The notes below the pieces were generated by a model. That model worked only from the letters and a program-made list of their open reading frames with translations, made no database searches and had not been told where the DNA came from. From contig CALJVJ010000367.1 in NCBI GenBank assembly GCA_937974625.1, positions 1 to 37,270 of the forward strand: a DNA stretch of 37,270 nucleotides. The letters run 5' to 3'. The translations under genes were made by a program, and so were the position numbers. Source of the stretch: an uncultured Saprospiraceae bacterium. Lineage in GTDB: Bacteria; Bacteroidota; Bacteroidia; Chitinophagales; Saprospiraceae. Shown here one piece after another: positions 26,199 to 33,897 of this stretch (positions are counted from its first letter, which is position 1; each line of letters starts with the position of its first letter).

Positions 26199-27086
26199 AT
26201 GAGTAGAATATTAAAACCTGCATTAGAAAAAATTAGCCCTGAATTTGGTAGTTCCATTTTTGTGAAAAAATATGTTGAAACAGTAGGAGAGGGACAAAGT
26301 CATCAGCCCTTTTGGCATTTTCATCCTGAATTGGAACTGGTTTATGTTAATGGTGGAACGGGAAAACGGCATATTGGACACCACCTTTCTTATTTCAATC
26401 GAGGAGATTTGATTTTAATTGGTTCCAATTTGCCTCATTATGGATTTACCGACCGACTAACTGGTAATAGCGCAGAGACCGTTATACAAATGCGGGAAGA
26501 TTTTTTGGGAAGTGATTTTCTTCAAGTGCCGGAAATGCAAATTGTTCGACAATTATTTAAAAGAGCTAATTCAGGCATCTCTTTTTTTGGACAAACAAAA
26601 GAAGAAATTGGAAGAAGATTAGAGCAATTGCCAGACAATAATCCACCAGAACGTTTGCTTAAATTCCTTCAAGTCTTACTTGATTTAGCTTTTTCAGAAG
26701 AGTATCATTTATTGAACGCGGAAGGGTTTGTTTTTGAAGTTCAGCAACAGGATAATGATCGAGCAAATATTATATATGGTCATGTTCGTCAACATTTTCA
26801 AAGACATATTTCCCTAGAGGAAATGGCAGAAAAAGTGAATATGACTGTTCCAAGTTTTTGCCGCTTTTTTAAAAAACTGTCAGCAGGAAAAACGTTTACG
26901 CAACTTGTTAATGAATATCGAATCATTCATGCTTGCAAATTACTAGTAGAAACACCTCATTCTATTTCTGAAATTAGTTTTATTTGTGGGTATAATAATT
27001 TTTCTCATTTTAGCCGTTCTTTTCGACAGATAACAGGCAAAAGTCCTTCCGCCTACCGTAAAGAGTTTAAACGAATGTTAAACTAA
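26199..27086 (+). CDS. AraC-family transcriptional regulator with N-terminal cupin
   Basis: 295-aa regulator. An AraC-type cupin spans about 25-110 (HQPFWHFHPELELVYVNGG, FNRGDLILIGSNLPHYG), and the C-terminal double helix-turn-helix spans about 190-293 (ISLEEMAEKVNMTVPSFCRFF, then ISEISFICGYNNFSHFSRSF and the closing TGKSPSAYRK). Such regulators usually sense a small ligand, often a sugar. It is flanked by a divergent exported-protein gene and a TonB receptor 400 bp downstream; targets cannot be told. Confidence 0.92.
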   Translation: MSRILKPALEKISPEFGSSIFVKKYVETVGEGQSHQPFWHFHPELELVYVNGGTGKRHIGHHLSYFNRGDLILIGSNLPHYGFTDRLTGNSAETVIQMREDFLGSDFLQVPEMQIVRQLFKRANSGISFFGQTKEEIGRRLEQLPDNNPPERLLKFLQVLLDLAFSEEYHLLNAEGFVFEVQQQDNDRANIIYGHVRQHFQRHISLEEMAEKVNMTVPSFCRFFKKLSAGKTFTQLVNEYRIIHACKLLVETPHSISEISFICGYNNFSHFSRSFRQITGKSPSAYRKEFKRMLN

Positions 27087-27422
27087 ACTTAGTAATTGCA
27101 AGGATAGGAAAACTGCTTAAAGTTTGACGTATCGTTTCTTTTATTTTCGTAAAATCAGTTGTAAGTTAATACAATAATTGGCACTCTTTTAAGTCGATAA
27201 ATGGCGCTTTATCTCTCAAGAAGTCATCTATTAGAAGAGCCTAAAACTTAGCATCTATTACTACTTGATTGGTTTTATATACTTTTTTCCGATTTTCAGT
27301 TGGTACTAAGCCACTAGACCTTATTATATTTATAATATTTGTACTGATTCTTGATTAATCGATGTATATTATAAAAAAAAATGATTTGTGGAGTCCCAAA
27401 TATCTTTAAATAATGTTAGTTT

Positions 27423-27437
27423 TGCAACATCGTTGCA
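27423..27437. promoter_or_regulatory. Palindromic operator, site A (Fur/Zur-type candidate)
   Basis: TGCAACATCGTTGCA is a perfect 6-3-6 inverted repeat directly before a -7 box (TAAGTTTG, 27440-27447). With the next base it shares 14 of 16 positions with site B at 29943-29958. Position over the core promoter suggests a repressor site; palindrome size fits a Fur-superfamily dimer. Regulator identity is inferred. Confidence 0.65.
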
Positions 27438-27439
27438 TA

Positions 27440-27447
27440 TAAGTTTG
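27440..27447 (+). promoter_or_regulatory. -7 promoter box of the metal-type receptor gene
   Basis: TAAGTTTG matches TAnnTTTG; transcription would begin near 27452, about 33 nt before the TTG start codon. Two bases separate it from the palindrome. Confidence 0.5.
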
Positions 27448-27484
27448 TTTTGACAAAAAATAAACTCTTTTATTTCTTAATTTA

Positions 27485-29911
27485 TTGTTTGATATTTTGA
27501 ATCTTAAAATCACATTTATTATTTGCCTTTTATACATTGGCGTATTGACCGTAAAAGGGCAAACAATAGAAGATTGTGATTTTAAAATTGAAGGAAGAGT
27601 TTTCGATTTAGTGACCAAAGAACCGCTATCTTTTGTAACGATTCAAATTAATGGTGCTGGCATTGGCACTAATTCTGATGATATTGGCTTCTTCTCCATA
27701 GAAAATGTTTGTGAGAAAGAATACGATTTAGTTTTTTCCAGAATAGGCTACAAAGATTTTCAGCATCACCACGATTTTCATCATCCTGAAATGGAAATTT
27801 ATTTGGCAGAGGAAAAATACAATTTAGAAGGAATTACTGTAGAGGCCAAAAAAAGCGAATCAGACTTGCAATCCGTGAGTAGTACCAAACTTTCTAGTGA
27901 GGTCTTAAAAAGTGTCAAAAGTGAATCTTTGGGAGAAATAACCAGTCAATTTACAGGAGTCGGTATGTTGAATACGGGGCAAAATATCTCCAAACCTATT
28001 ATTCACGGACTTCATAGCAATCGGGTTTTAGTTATCAATAATGGTATCCGTCATGAGTTTCAAAATTGGGGAGGAGACCATGCGCCTGAAATTGACCCTT
28101 CTTTATCTAACGAAATTGAAGTGGTCAAAGGGGCAGCTACGGTTCGTTTTGGGCCTGATGCCCTCGGTGGTGTTATTTTAGTGAATCCTTCCAAATTAGA
28201 AATGTCTAGCCCTTTCAAAGGAAACATAAGTCTTTTAGGAAAATCTAATGGCCGCTCAGGAGAGACTAGTATTGGTTTGGAAAAAGGATTCAAATGGTTA
28301 AGTCTGGCAGCGAATGCCGCCTATACCAAACAGGGCGATTTGCATGCCCCCACCTATCAATTGACGAATACAGGAAAAGAGGATATAAGTTATGCTGGAC
28401 GGTTTAGAATCCACCCTAGCCCAGAAGTAGATATCGAGGGCTATTATAGTCATATTGAACAAAATATTGGTATTTTATTAGGGTCAACTTTTGGCAACTT
28501 GGAGGATGTGGAGCGGGCTTTAGAAAGTGATGTCCCTTTATTTACAGACACTTTCTCCTACCAAATCAATCAACCTCGCCAAGACGTGAGTCACGATTTG
28601 TTTAAGTTAAATGGAAAATACATTGGAGAACGACAATCCTTTGACTTTCAATATGGCTACCAGATTAACCAAAGAAAAGAATTTGGGTTACGCCGTGGTG
28701 ATGCCCCGAATATTGATTTAGAATTACGTACTCATAGTTTAGATTTAAATTGGTTTCATCCCCAAATCGGACCTTTTACTGGAAAAATAGGCGTTCAAGG
28801 TCTCTTACAGAAAAATGACAATAATCCTGGCACGAATACCGTTCCCTTTATTCCTAATTATGACCAAAATCGACTAGGGATTTATCTTATTGAAACGTAC
28901 GAATGGAAGGAAAGCCTATTAGAATTAGGGGTTCGTTACGATTACCTAAATTCCGCTATTGTAGGGCGAGAACCTGATAATACAATTTATCGCAATGACC
29001 TGTCTTTCCAGAACTTTAGTTCTACCATCGGTTTCAAAACTCATTTACCCAACCACCATACTTTTCGGTCTAATTTTGGTACGGCTTGGCGCGCACCTAA
29101 CGTAGCTGAATTGTACCGTTTTGGACAACATTCTTTCTTTTTAGAATATGGCTTATGGCGGTATACCATTGATGACCGCTTTGATTTTGTGGTGACGACA
29201 GAGGGAATTTTAGACGAAGAAGACCGCCCAGTTGCCCCTGAAGTTGGTTATAAATGGATAAACACTTACGAAATTGAGGAAAATAAATTTCGCGCCGAAT
29301 TTACAGGGTATATTAATTACGTGGAAAACTTTATTATGACTTCGCCAGGAGGCATTACTCGAACACCGAGAGGTGTATTTATCTATTACATCACCGACCA
29401 AGCAAATGCCTTATTTTGGGGTTTGGATGCCTCTGCAGAATGGGAACACAACCAATTTTTAAGTTCGCAACTAAAAGGCAGTTATTTATGGGCCAAACAA
29501 ATTAGCAATGACGATTTTTTTGTGGAACAACCGCCCGCTAATCTACAATACCAATTATCGGCTCAACCAACAATAAAAGGACTAAATAGCCTAAAAATCT
29601 TAGCTAACGTTAATTATACTTTCGAGCAGTTTCAGCATCCTCGCATTTTGGGTTTTGATGAATTTATCAATGCCTTTCAATTAGATATTAACCGATTTAC
29701 AGGAAATGCTAAAGACTTTGATATTATACCTCCACCCGATGGTTATTTATTAGCAAATATTTTTGTTTCAGCTACTTGGAAACAGGTAGACTTTCAATTT
29801 GGGGTGAAAAATTTATTCAATACAAGTTATCGAAGCTATACCGACCGACAACGTTATTTTACGAATGGAGTTGGGCGAAATTTTCAAGTGGGCTTAACTT
29901 ACCAATTTTAG
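27485..29911 (+). CDS. TonB-dependent receptor, probable metal (zinc) type
   Basis: 808-aa outer-membrane receptor. No ATG is available before the signal peptide; TTG at 27485 (or TTG at 27497) is the likely start, since the frame is closed by TAA at 27461. Signal peptide runs to VKGQ. A CarboxypepD_reg-like domain follows (about 33-115), ending in the His-rich stretch KDFQHHHDFHHPEME. The plug is PIIHGLHSNRVLVINNGIRHE and QNWGGDHAPEIDP, the latter typical of zinc-type receptors of Bacteroidota, and the barrel ends NFQVGLTYQF. No FecI/FecR pair is attached; control is probably by the palindrome at 27423-27437. Zinc is inferred. Confidence 0.85.
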   Translation: MFDILNLKITFIICLLYIGVLTVKGQTIEDCDFKIEGRVFDLVTKEPLSFVTIQINGAGIGTNSDDIGFFSIENVCEKEYDLVFSRIGYKDFQHHHDFHHPEMEIYLAEEKYNLEGITVEAKKSESDLQSVSSTKLSSEVLKSVKSESLGEITSQFTGVGMLNTGQNISKPIIHGLHSNRVLVINNGIRHEFQNWGGDHAPEIDPSLSNEIEVVKGAATVRFGPDALGGVILVNPSKLEMSSPFKGNISLLGKSNGRSGETSIGLEKGFKWLSLAANAAYTKQGDLHAPTYQLTNTGKEDISYAGRFRIHPSPEVDIEGYYSHIEQNIGILLGSTFGNLEDVERALESDVPLFTDTFSYQINQPRQDVSHDLFKLNGKYIGERQSFDFQYGYQINQRKEFGLRRGDAPNIDLELRTHSLDLNWFHPQIGPFTGKIGVQGLLQKNDNNPGTNTVPFIPNYDQNRLGIYLIETYEWKESLLELGVRYDYLNSAIVGREPDNTIYRNDLSFQNFSSTIGFKTHLPNHHTFRSNFGTAWRAPNVAELYRFGQHSFFLEYGLWRYTIDDRFDFVVTTEGILDEEDRPVAPEVGYKWINTYEIEENKFRAEFTGYINYVENFIMTSPGGITRTPRGVFIYYITDQANALFWGLDASAEWEHNQFLSSQLKGSYLWAKQISNDDFFVEQPPANLQYQLSAQPTIKGLNSLKILANVNYTFEQFQHPRILGFDEFINAFQLDINRFTGNAKDFDIIPPPDGYLLANIFVSATWKQVDFQFGVKNLFNTSYRSYTDRQRYFTNGVGRNFQVGLTYQF

Positions 29912-29942
29912 GAATTTTAAAAATAATAACAGACTATTTAAA

Positions 29943-29958
29943 TGCAACATTATTGCAT
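29943..29958. promoter_or_regulatory. Palindromic operator, site B (Fur/Zur-type candidate)
   Basis: TGCAACATTATTGCAT lies inside a wider 7-5-7 inverted repeat AATGCAA-CATTA-TTGCATT (29941-29959). It is nearly the same as site A at 27423. Its right arm contains the TTG (29953-29955 region) that would serve as -33 element for the box at 29977, so a bound repressor would block the promoter. Confidence 0.65.
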
Positions 29959-29976
29959 TATAAATAAAAATTTTAT

Positions 29977-29984
29977 TACATTTG
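29977..29984 (+). promoter_or_regulatory. -7 promoter box, possibly leaderless
   Basis: TACATTTG matches TAnnTTTG, with TTG in the palindrome 21-22 bp upstream as -33. It ends four bases before the GTG start at 29989, so the mRNA may begin at or next to the start codon. Confidence 0.55.
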
Positions 29985-29988
29985 TAAA

Positions 29989-30354
29989 GTGAAGTTATTA
30001 TCAGTCATATCATTACTTTGTTTATTATCGTTTCCCATCTTTTGGAATGGCGTCTCGCTTATCCATTACGTAGTCGAGCATACCCACACTTTTTGTGAGA
30101 CCGACTTAGAACATTCACATCCAAATCCAACTGACTGCTTATCCATTTTACAGTTATCCTCAGATAACAATAGTCAAAATCAATTGCCTTCACCCACAAA
30201 AATTGAGTTTCAAGATTTACAACAATACCTAACCCCTAATTTATATTTAACTTCAATATCGTTCTCTTCCTTTCCAACAATTAATTTCACCAACTTTTTT
30301 CCACCGAATGACGGATATTTTAAAGACGTCTTTCATCCACCCATTTTTGCTTAA
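29989..30354 (+). CDS. Small exported His/Cys-rich protein, metal-regulon candidate
   Basis: 121-aa protein from a GTG start; no in-frame ATG precedes the hydrophobic segment. Signal peptide or anchor MKLLSVISLLCLLSFPIFW, then a metal-ligand-rich stretch: HY..EHTHTFC (about 26-36), EHSHPNP and DC. The C-terminal half is Ser/Thr/Phe-rich with no known domain. Small proteins of this HxHxFC type occur beside metal-type TonB receptors in Bacteroidota; a periplasmic metal-binding role is inferred. It starts 77 bp after the receptor stop and has its own operator and promoter, so it can be expressed apart from the receptor. Confidence 0.65.
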   Translation: MKLLSVISLLCLLSFPIFWNGVSLIHYVVEHTHTFCETDLEHSHPNPTDCLSILQLSSDNNSQNQLPSPTKIEFQDLQQYLTPNLYLTSISFSSFPTINFTNFFPPNDGYFKDVFHPPIFA

Positions 30355-30881
30355 TTTTTCTTTACCCATTCTTATTTACTGGACATTTTAAGAAGTCAGC
30401 CTTAAGACGTTGACAATGTGTTGCTTTTGACAGCCGTAGACTGCCTAGCCTCTGACTTCTAAATATCCTCGTCTAGTACTCTATTTCAAAAATTTTGATG
30501 CGTCAAATGTAATCGTCAATTTTAATTGGCTGATTCGTAAATAATTGAAAATCAATATGTTTTGAACCAGTAAAATGAATGTCGGTTACGAATTACCGTT
30601 GATTTTTTTTGAACGAAAGCACTAGCAGCACTCATGCTAATAAACTGTTCCTAGAAATAGCGTACCAGATATTTTACTGCTGATTTGTCTAATATAAAAC
30701 TTGCTTTTCGTGAAAGATTGAAATGATGGTGAGTTTGTATGCTTGGTATTGCAGCTGATTACAAGCTCACAATTAAACCAAAATTTTAACAAACGCATAA
30801 AAGCTTGATTTTCAACAATATTTAAATTTAAACCTATTCTTAAGAATTGACCTTTTTCATTTTTTAGTAAAACTGATTTTT
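30355..30881. other. 527-bp gap holding a dispersed repeat copy
   Basis: No ORF supported. It contains a repeat element at 30391-30460. The rest has no clear terminator after the small His-rich gene and no copy of the TGCAACAT palindrome before the next gene, so control of the tandem-domain gene at 30882 is not visible. Confidence 0.45.
30391..30460. repeat. Dispersed intergenic repeat, copy 2
   Basis: A 70-bp element with perfect 9-bp terminal inverted repeats (AGAAGTCAG at 30391-30399, CTGACTTCT at 30452-30460). Its right half (TTGACAGCCGTAGACTGCC...CTCTGACTTCT) aligns with the right half of the element at 662-794 (TTGACGGCAGTCGGGCAGG...GTCTGACTTCT). Confidence 0.55.
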
Positions 30882-32702
30882 ATGAAACGATTTTTTACCC
30901 TTCTACTCGTACTTTTTAGTACTCATTTGGCGCAAGCCCAATTAAGTACGATTACCAAAATTACGCTTGAATTTACGCCTGCGAATGGGCCAGCAGTTAC
31001 GGCAAGTGCTACGGACACAGGTAATGGCTTAACCGTTGATGGGCCGATTAACCTTACAGAAAGCACCAATTATGCACTATCAATAACCTTGAATAATGGT
31101 GATACCGATATAACGAATGAAGTATCGAATAATCTCGATAATTTTCAATTTTTCTTCGAGGCTGCGGAAGGCTTATTTACTGGAAATGTAAGTTATACAG
31201 ATACGGATAGTAACAACTTGCCCGTAGGATTATCAACCAATTGGATCAGTAGTTGTGTGGAAGGCGATGCCGCAAGTGGAAATTTTAGACTTTGGTTAAA
31301 TGCCTTTAATGGAGACAAGGCAAGCACCTCAACTATTTTGGATGGAACTAACGCTTTTGACCTGAATTGGACCATTAACGTTGCCAATGATGCCGCTGCA
31401 CCAGAATGTGAAAACGAAGAGGAAATAATTGACAAAGTGACTTTAACTTTTACACCAACTGCTGGTGGCACTTCAATCGTAGCCATAGCCTCTGACCCTG
31501 ATGGTCCAGGCCCTTTAGATTTAACCGTTGAAGATGTCGCTTTAAATGAAAGCACAGACTATCAATTGTCTATCACTTTAGAAAATACCATTGAAGGCGA
31601 AGACATCACCGAAGAGATTATGGAAGAAGATGAAGACCATTTATTCCTTTTTGCTTTCGGAGAAGAATTATTTGACTCACCAGACGGTGACGGAAATATC
31701 GACAATCGAACGGACCCTGTTGATTATAATGACCAAGACAGCAATGGTTTACCTATTGGCTTATCGACTAATTGGACAACAGCTTGTACCGCAGAAGGTA
31801 ATGTAACTGGCGCATTTAGAGTGGTATTAAAACACCAACCCGATGTAAAATCTGCCACTTCTGGTTTTGAGGTAGGCGGAACAGATGTCGACATCACTTG
31901 GAACATAACCGTTGTAGATGATGCCGCTGCACCAGAATGCGAAAATGAAGAGGAAGTGATTGATAAAATTACCTTGACTTTTACAAGAGTTGATGGTGGA
32001 GCGACTATTACCGCCATAGCCTCCGACCCCGATGGTCCAGGTCCTCAAGATTTAGTAGTAGAAGATATTAGTTTGGCGCAAGATAAAACTTATGAAATGG
32101 CCATTACTTTAGAAAACACCATAGAAGGGGAAGATATTACGGAAGAAATTAAAGAAGAGGATGAAGACCATTTATTCCTATTCGCTTGGACGGGTGATAT
32201 TTTCACCGACCCAATGGGTGACGGAAACATCGATAATCGAACCGATGCCGTCAATTATAATGACCAAGATAGCAATGGTTTACCCGTTGGGCTGAGTACT
32301 AATTTTACGGTAACAGCAGAATCTGCTACTGGTACCTTACGCATTGTCTTAAAACACCAACCAGACATTAAATCGGCCACTTCTGGTTTTGATGAAGGTG
32401 GAACAGATGTGGACATTACATGGAATATCAATACCGTGATGACTAGCACTGACAACTTCAATAGTGACCAAAAGTTAGTCATTGCCCCCAATCCTGTTCA
32501 ACAAGAAATTAGATTATTAACCGAAAATTTAGATTTACAAAATAGTGAAATTACTATTTTTAATAGCTTAGGAATGATTGTAAAAACGTTAAAAACGAGC
32601 GGAAATATTTTTCCGATTCATGATTTAGGAACTGGACAATATATTTTAACTATTAAAGGAGATTCGTGGAATGCAGTTAGGCGATTTGCAAAAATCAACT
32701 AG
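30882..32702 (+). CDS. T9SS-exported protein with three tandem acidic/His domains
   Basis: 606-aa secreted protein. Signal peptide 1-20 (to AQAQ). Three tandem domains: D1 about 21-170, D2 about 181-345, D3 about 359-514, joined by the repeated linker DAAAPECENEEE. D2 and D3 share EGEDITEEI.EEDEDHLFLFA, YNDQDSNGLP.GLSTN, VLKHQPD.KSATSGF and GGTDVDITWNI. D1 has lost the acidic/His cluster (LDNFQFFF, LNAFNGDK). The C-terminus (about 532-606, LVIAPNPVQQEIRL to YILTIKGDS) is a T9SS type A sorting domain. The domain resembles a family annotated in Flavobacteriia as type 1 periplasmic binding fold protein, usually one copy per protein next to a TonB receptor. Metal binding is inferred. Confidence 0.82.
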   Translation: MKRFFTLLLVLFSTHLAQAQLSTITKITLEFTPANGPAVTASATDTGNGLTVDGPINLTESTNYALSITLNNGDTDITNEVSNNLDNFQFFFEAAEGLFTGNVSYTDTDSNNLPVGLSTNWISSCVEGDAASGNFRLWLNAFNGDKASTSTILDGTNAFDLNWTINVANDAAAPECENEEEIIDKVTLTFTPTAGGTSIVAIASDPDGPGPLDLTVEDVALNESTDYQLSITLENTIEGEDITEEIMEEDEDHLFLFAFGEELFDSPDGDGNIDNRTDPVDYNDQDSNGLPIGLSTNWTTACTAEGNVTGAFRVVLKHQPDVKSATSGFEVGGTDVDITWNITVVDDAAAPECENEEEVIDKITLTFTRVDGGATITAIASDPDGPGPQDLVVEDISLAQDKTYEMAITLENTIEGEDITEEIKEEDEDHLFLFAWTGDIFTDPMGDGNIDNRTDAVNYNDQDSNGLPVGLSTNFTVTAESATGTLRIVLKHQPDIKSATSGFDEGGTDVDITWNINTVMTSTDNFNSDQKLVIAPNPVQQEIRLLTENLDLQNSEITIFNSLGMIVKTLKTSGNIFPIHDLGTGQYILTIKGDSWNAVRRFAKIN

Positions 32703-32799
32703 CATGCAACAACGTTTAATGGTAAGCGATATTTTCATTTCAAAGTATCGCTTGGCATTTCTAAGTAAAGTTTTACTGTATTTAACAATTAACAAACAA

Positions 32800-32849
32800 G
32801 GAGTCGTGGTGCCAAATGATTTAACGGCTACGACTCCAATTTTTATTTT
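32800..32849 (+). terminator. Rho-independent terminator (rightward)
   Basis: GGAGTCGT (32800-32807) pairs with ACGACTCC (32830-32837), 22-nt loop, followed by a T-rich run (AATTTTTATTTTTTG). It lies about 100 bp after the tandem-domain gene. Confidence 0.75.
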
Positions 32850-32976
32850 TTGTAAAAAAACTAGCTACGAGCATACCCACCAAAAAATGGAAGACGGTCT
32901 AAATATTTGCCAATTGACAGACAATCCATTGATACAAGGAGAGTAGTATTATTCAAATCAACGAAAGCCACAGCCG

Positions 32977-33189
32977 ATGTGTTTGAAAATTTTATTTTGC
33001 TCATGGCTCTACTCAATTCCAGGATGTGGTTTGGAAGGAGAAGTAGGTGATGGTTTAGCAGAATCAATAACACATCAAAATACAAATGGTAAGGTGATTT
33101 TAGGTCGCCTTGCTGTTTTTGCTTTTCCCTATATTGATAAAGAGGGTAGGGAAGAAGAAATATGCCCGTCTACCTACAGGTATAAGTAA
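32977..33189 (+). CDS. Hypothetical small ORF, doubtful
   Basis: 70 codons (MCLKILFCSWLYSIPGCGLEGEVGDGL...), no recognised domain. The only support is a rightward terminator starting a few bases after the stop, and a separate terminator upstream that would isolate this unit from the preceding gene. No promoter box was found. It may be a decayed gene or chance ORF. Confidence 0.25.
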   Translation: MCLKILFCSWLYSIPGCGLEGEVGDGLAESITHQNTNGKVILGRLAVFAFPYIDKEGREEEICPSTYRYK

Positions 33190-33194
33190 TTTTT

Positions 33195-33226
33195 AGCCAA
33201 CTGCTCTGATAGGTGGCTGGCTTTTT
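33195..33226 (+). terminator. Rho-independent terminator (rightward)
   Basis: AGCCA (33195-33199) pairs with TGGCT just before six T (33222-33227); an alternative 8-bp pairing with one mismatch uses 33195-33202 and 33211-33218. The minus strand has A, not T, after the stem, so it does not serve the leftward cold-shock gene whose 3' end it touches. Confidence 0.6.
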
Positions 33227-33420
33227 TAATCAGTCCGCTTAACGTTTACAGCTTTTTTCTCTCTATTTTCCTCCACAATTTCAAAAGAAACTCTATCTCG
33301 TTCTTTTATTGTGTCTTTTACCTCATGGATAGATACATATACGTCCCCCTCACCTTTGTCAACTGTAATGAAACCGTAACCTTTCTCCACACTAAAAAAT
33401 TTCACTCTTCCTGTTTTCAT
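33226..33420 (-). CDS. Cold-shock-domain protein (CspA family)
   Basis: 64-aa single cold-shock domain, a five-stranded nucleic-acid-binding barrel. The RNP1-like motif KGYGFITV lies at 13-20; the RNP2-like motif is VYVSI at 27-31, differing from the usual VFVHF, so one aromatic and the His are lost. Length is typical. A promoter with -33 TTTG (33474-33477), 19-bp spacer and -7 TACCTTTA (33447-33454) gives a 23-nt leader. A separate small transcript unit sits immediately upstream on the same strand. Confidence 0.85.
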   Translation of the reverse strand: MKTGRVKFFSVEKGYGFITVDKGEGDVYVSIHEVKDTIKERDRVSFEIVEENREKKAVNVKRTD

Positions 33421-33446
33421 TGATGGATATTAATTTTATAAAGTTG

Positions 33447-33477
33447 TAAAGGTAATCTTCTAAAATGGATATTCAAA
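33447..33477 (-). promoter_or_regulatory. Promoter of the cold-shock gene
   Basis: Minus strand: TTTG (33477-33474), 19-bp spacer, TACCTTTA (33454-33447), one base off TAnnTTTG. It lies downstream of the terminator at 33481-33514, so csp does not depend on the upstream small transcript. Confidence 0.55.
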
Positions 33478-33480
33478 CCC

Positions 33481-33549
33481 AAAAAAAAAGGGACCAAACC
33501 GAAGCTTGCTCCCTAATGTCTTTTATCTACCCCCCAGCGATAAAAGACA
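33481..33549 (-). ncRNA. Candidate ~69-nt small RNA
   Basis: Leftward unit: a full -7 box TATCTTTG (33560-33553) places the RNA start at about 33549. The RNA begins with an 11-bp hairpin (33549-33539 with 33527-33517, core GUCUUUUAUC/GAUAAAAGAC) whose 11-nt loop contains six G. It ends with a terminator hairpin (33514-33489) capped by a C(UUCG)G tetraloop and nine T. There is no room for an ORF. No known RNA family was recognised. An attenuator for csp is the alternative, but csp has its own promoter beyond the terminator. Confidence 0.55.
33489..33514 (-). terminator. UUCG-capped rho-independent terminator
   Basis: On the minus strand AGGGA and TCCCT close the stem, CAAGC and GTTTG pair within (one wobble), and the loop is TTCG between C and G. 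Nine T (plus A tract 33481-33489) follow. Confidence 0.85.
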
Positions 33550-33552
33550 ATT

Positions 33553-33560
33553 CAAAGATA
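33553..33560 (-). promoter_or_regulatory. -7 promoter box of the candidate small RNA
   Basis: TATCTTTG on the minus strand, a full TAnnTTTG match. A TTTTG lies 25 bp upstream, further than the usual 19-21, so the -33 element is weak. Confidence 0.5.
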
Positions 33561-33897
33561 AGCGGATTGTATCGCCGTTTTTTGTCAAAAGGACTTTTTT
33601 TGTGACGAGTTCTTTTTTTTAGGACGGAGTAGAAATATTTTATATGGGTAAAATTGTATTGCTTTAGTGTTTGAGGGTCTATCCTTAAAACTTGATAAGC
33701 GTGGGTTATACTTATGAGGTACTAGCCCATTGGGAAATAATTTGGGATTAGAGTGACTTGGTTAGGAGGTGTAAAACATCAATTTTCAAAAAAATAAAAA
33801 AACTTTTTCAAAACAGGGTCACCTTTTCCAATAGCTGCGATTAAAGGTAAATTAGTTGATAATTAAAAATTCCTTTAAACTTTAAAAAATAAATATC

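Larger units (their letters stand above)
27087..27484. other. Upstream region of the metal-type TonB receptor
   Basis: No ORF supported. It carries the operator-like palindrome at 27423-27437 and a -7 box at 27440-27447. Further upstream, ATTATATTTATAAT near 27324 is a 6-bp inverted repeat of uncertain meaning. Confidence 0.45.
32703..33225. other. Gap with a terminator and a doubtful small ORF
   Basis: After the tandem-domain gene comes its terminator (32800-32849). Between it and the second rightward terminator at 33195-33226 lie a 70-codon rightward ORF (32977-33189, listed separately) and a 74-codon leftward ORF (32861-33085), neither recognised. Another frame shift or decayed gene is possible. 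Confidence 0.4.
33421..33897. other. Intergenic region with csp promoter and a candidate small RNA
   Basis: Left part carries the csp promoter and a promoter-hairpin-terminator unit (33481-33560). The right part (33561-33897) is the upstream region of the rightward lipoprotein gene; it has no ORF and no clear TAnnTTTG box. Confidence 0.5.

Noticed and set aside
30525-30881. Possible decayed gene before the tandem-domain gene
   Set aside because: No frame gives a recognisable protein, and only weak hairpins are present, so no feature is claimed.
31193-32491. Several 70-120-codon antisense ORFs within the tandem-domain gene
   Set aside because: They recur at the same place in each repeat and are shadows of the repeated coding sequence.
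32861-33085. 74-codon leftward ORF
   Set aside because: No promoter, no recognised domain, and overlapping a rightward ORF of equal quality.
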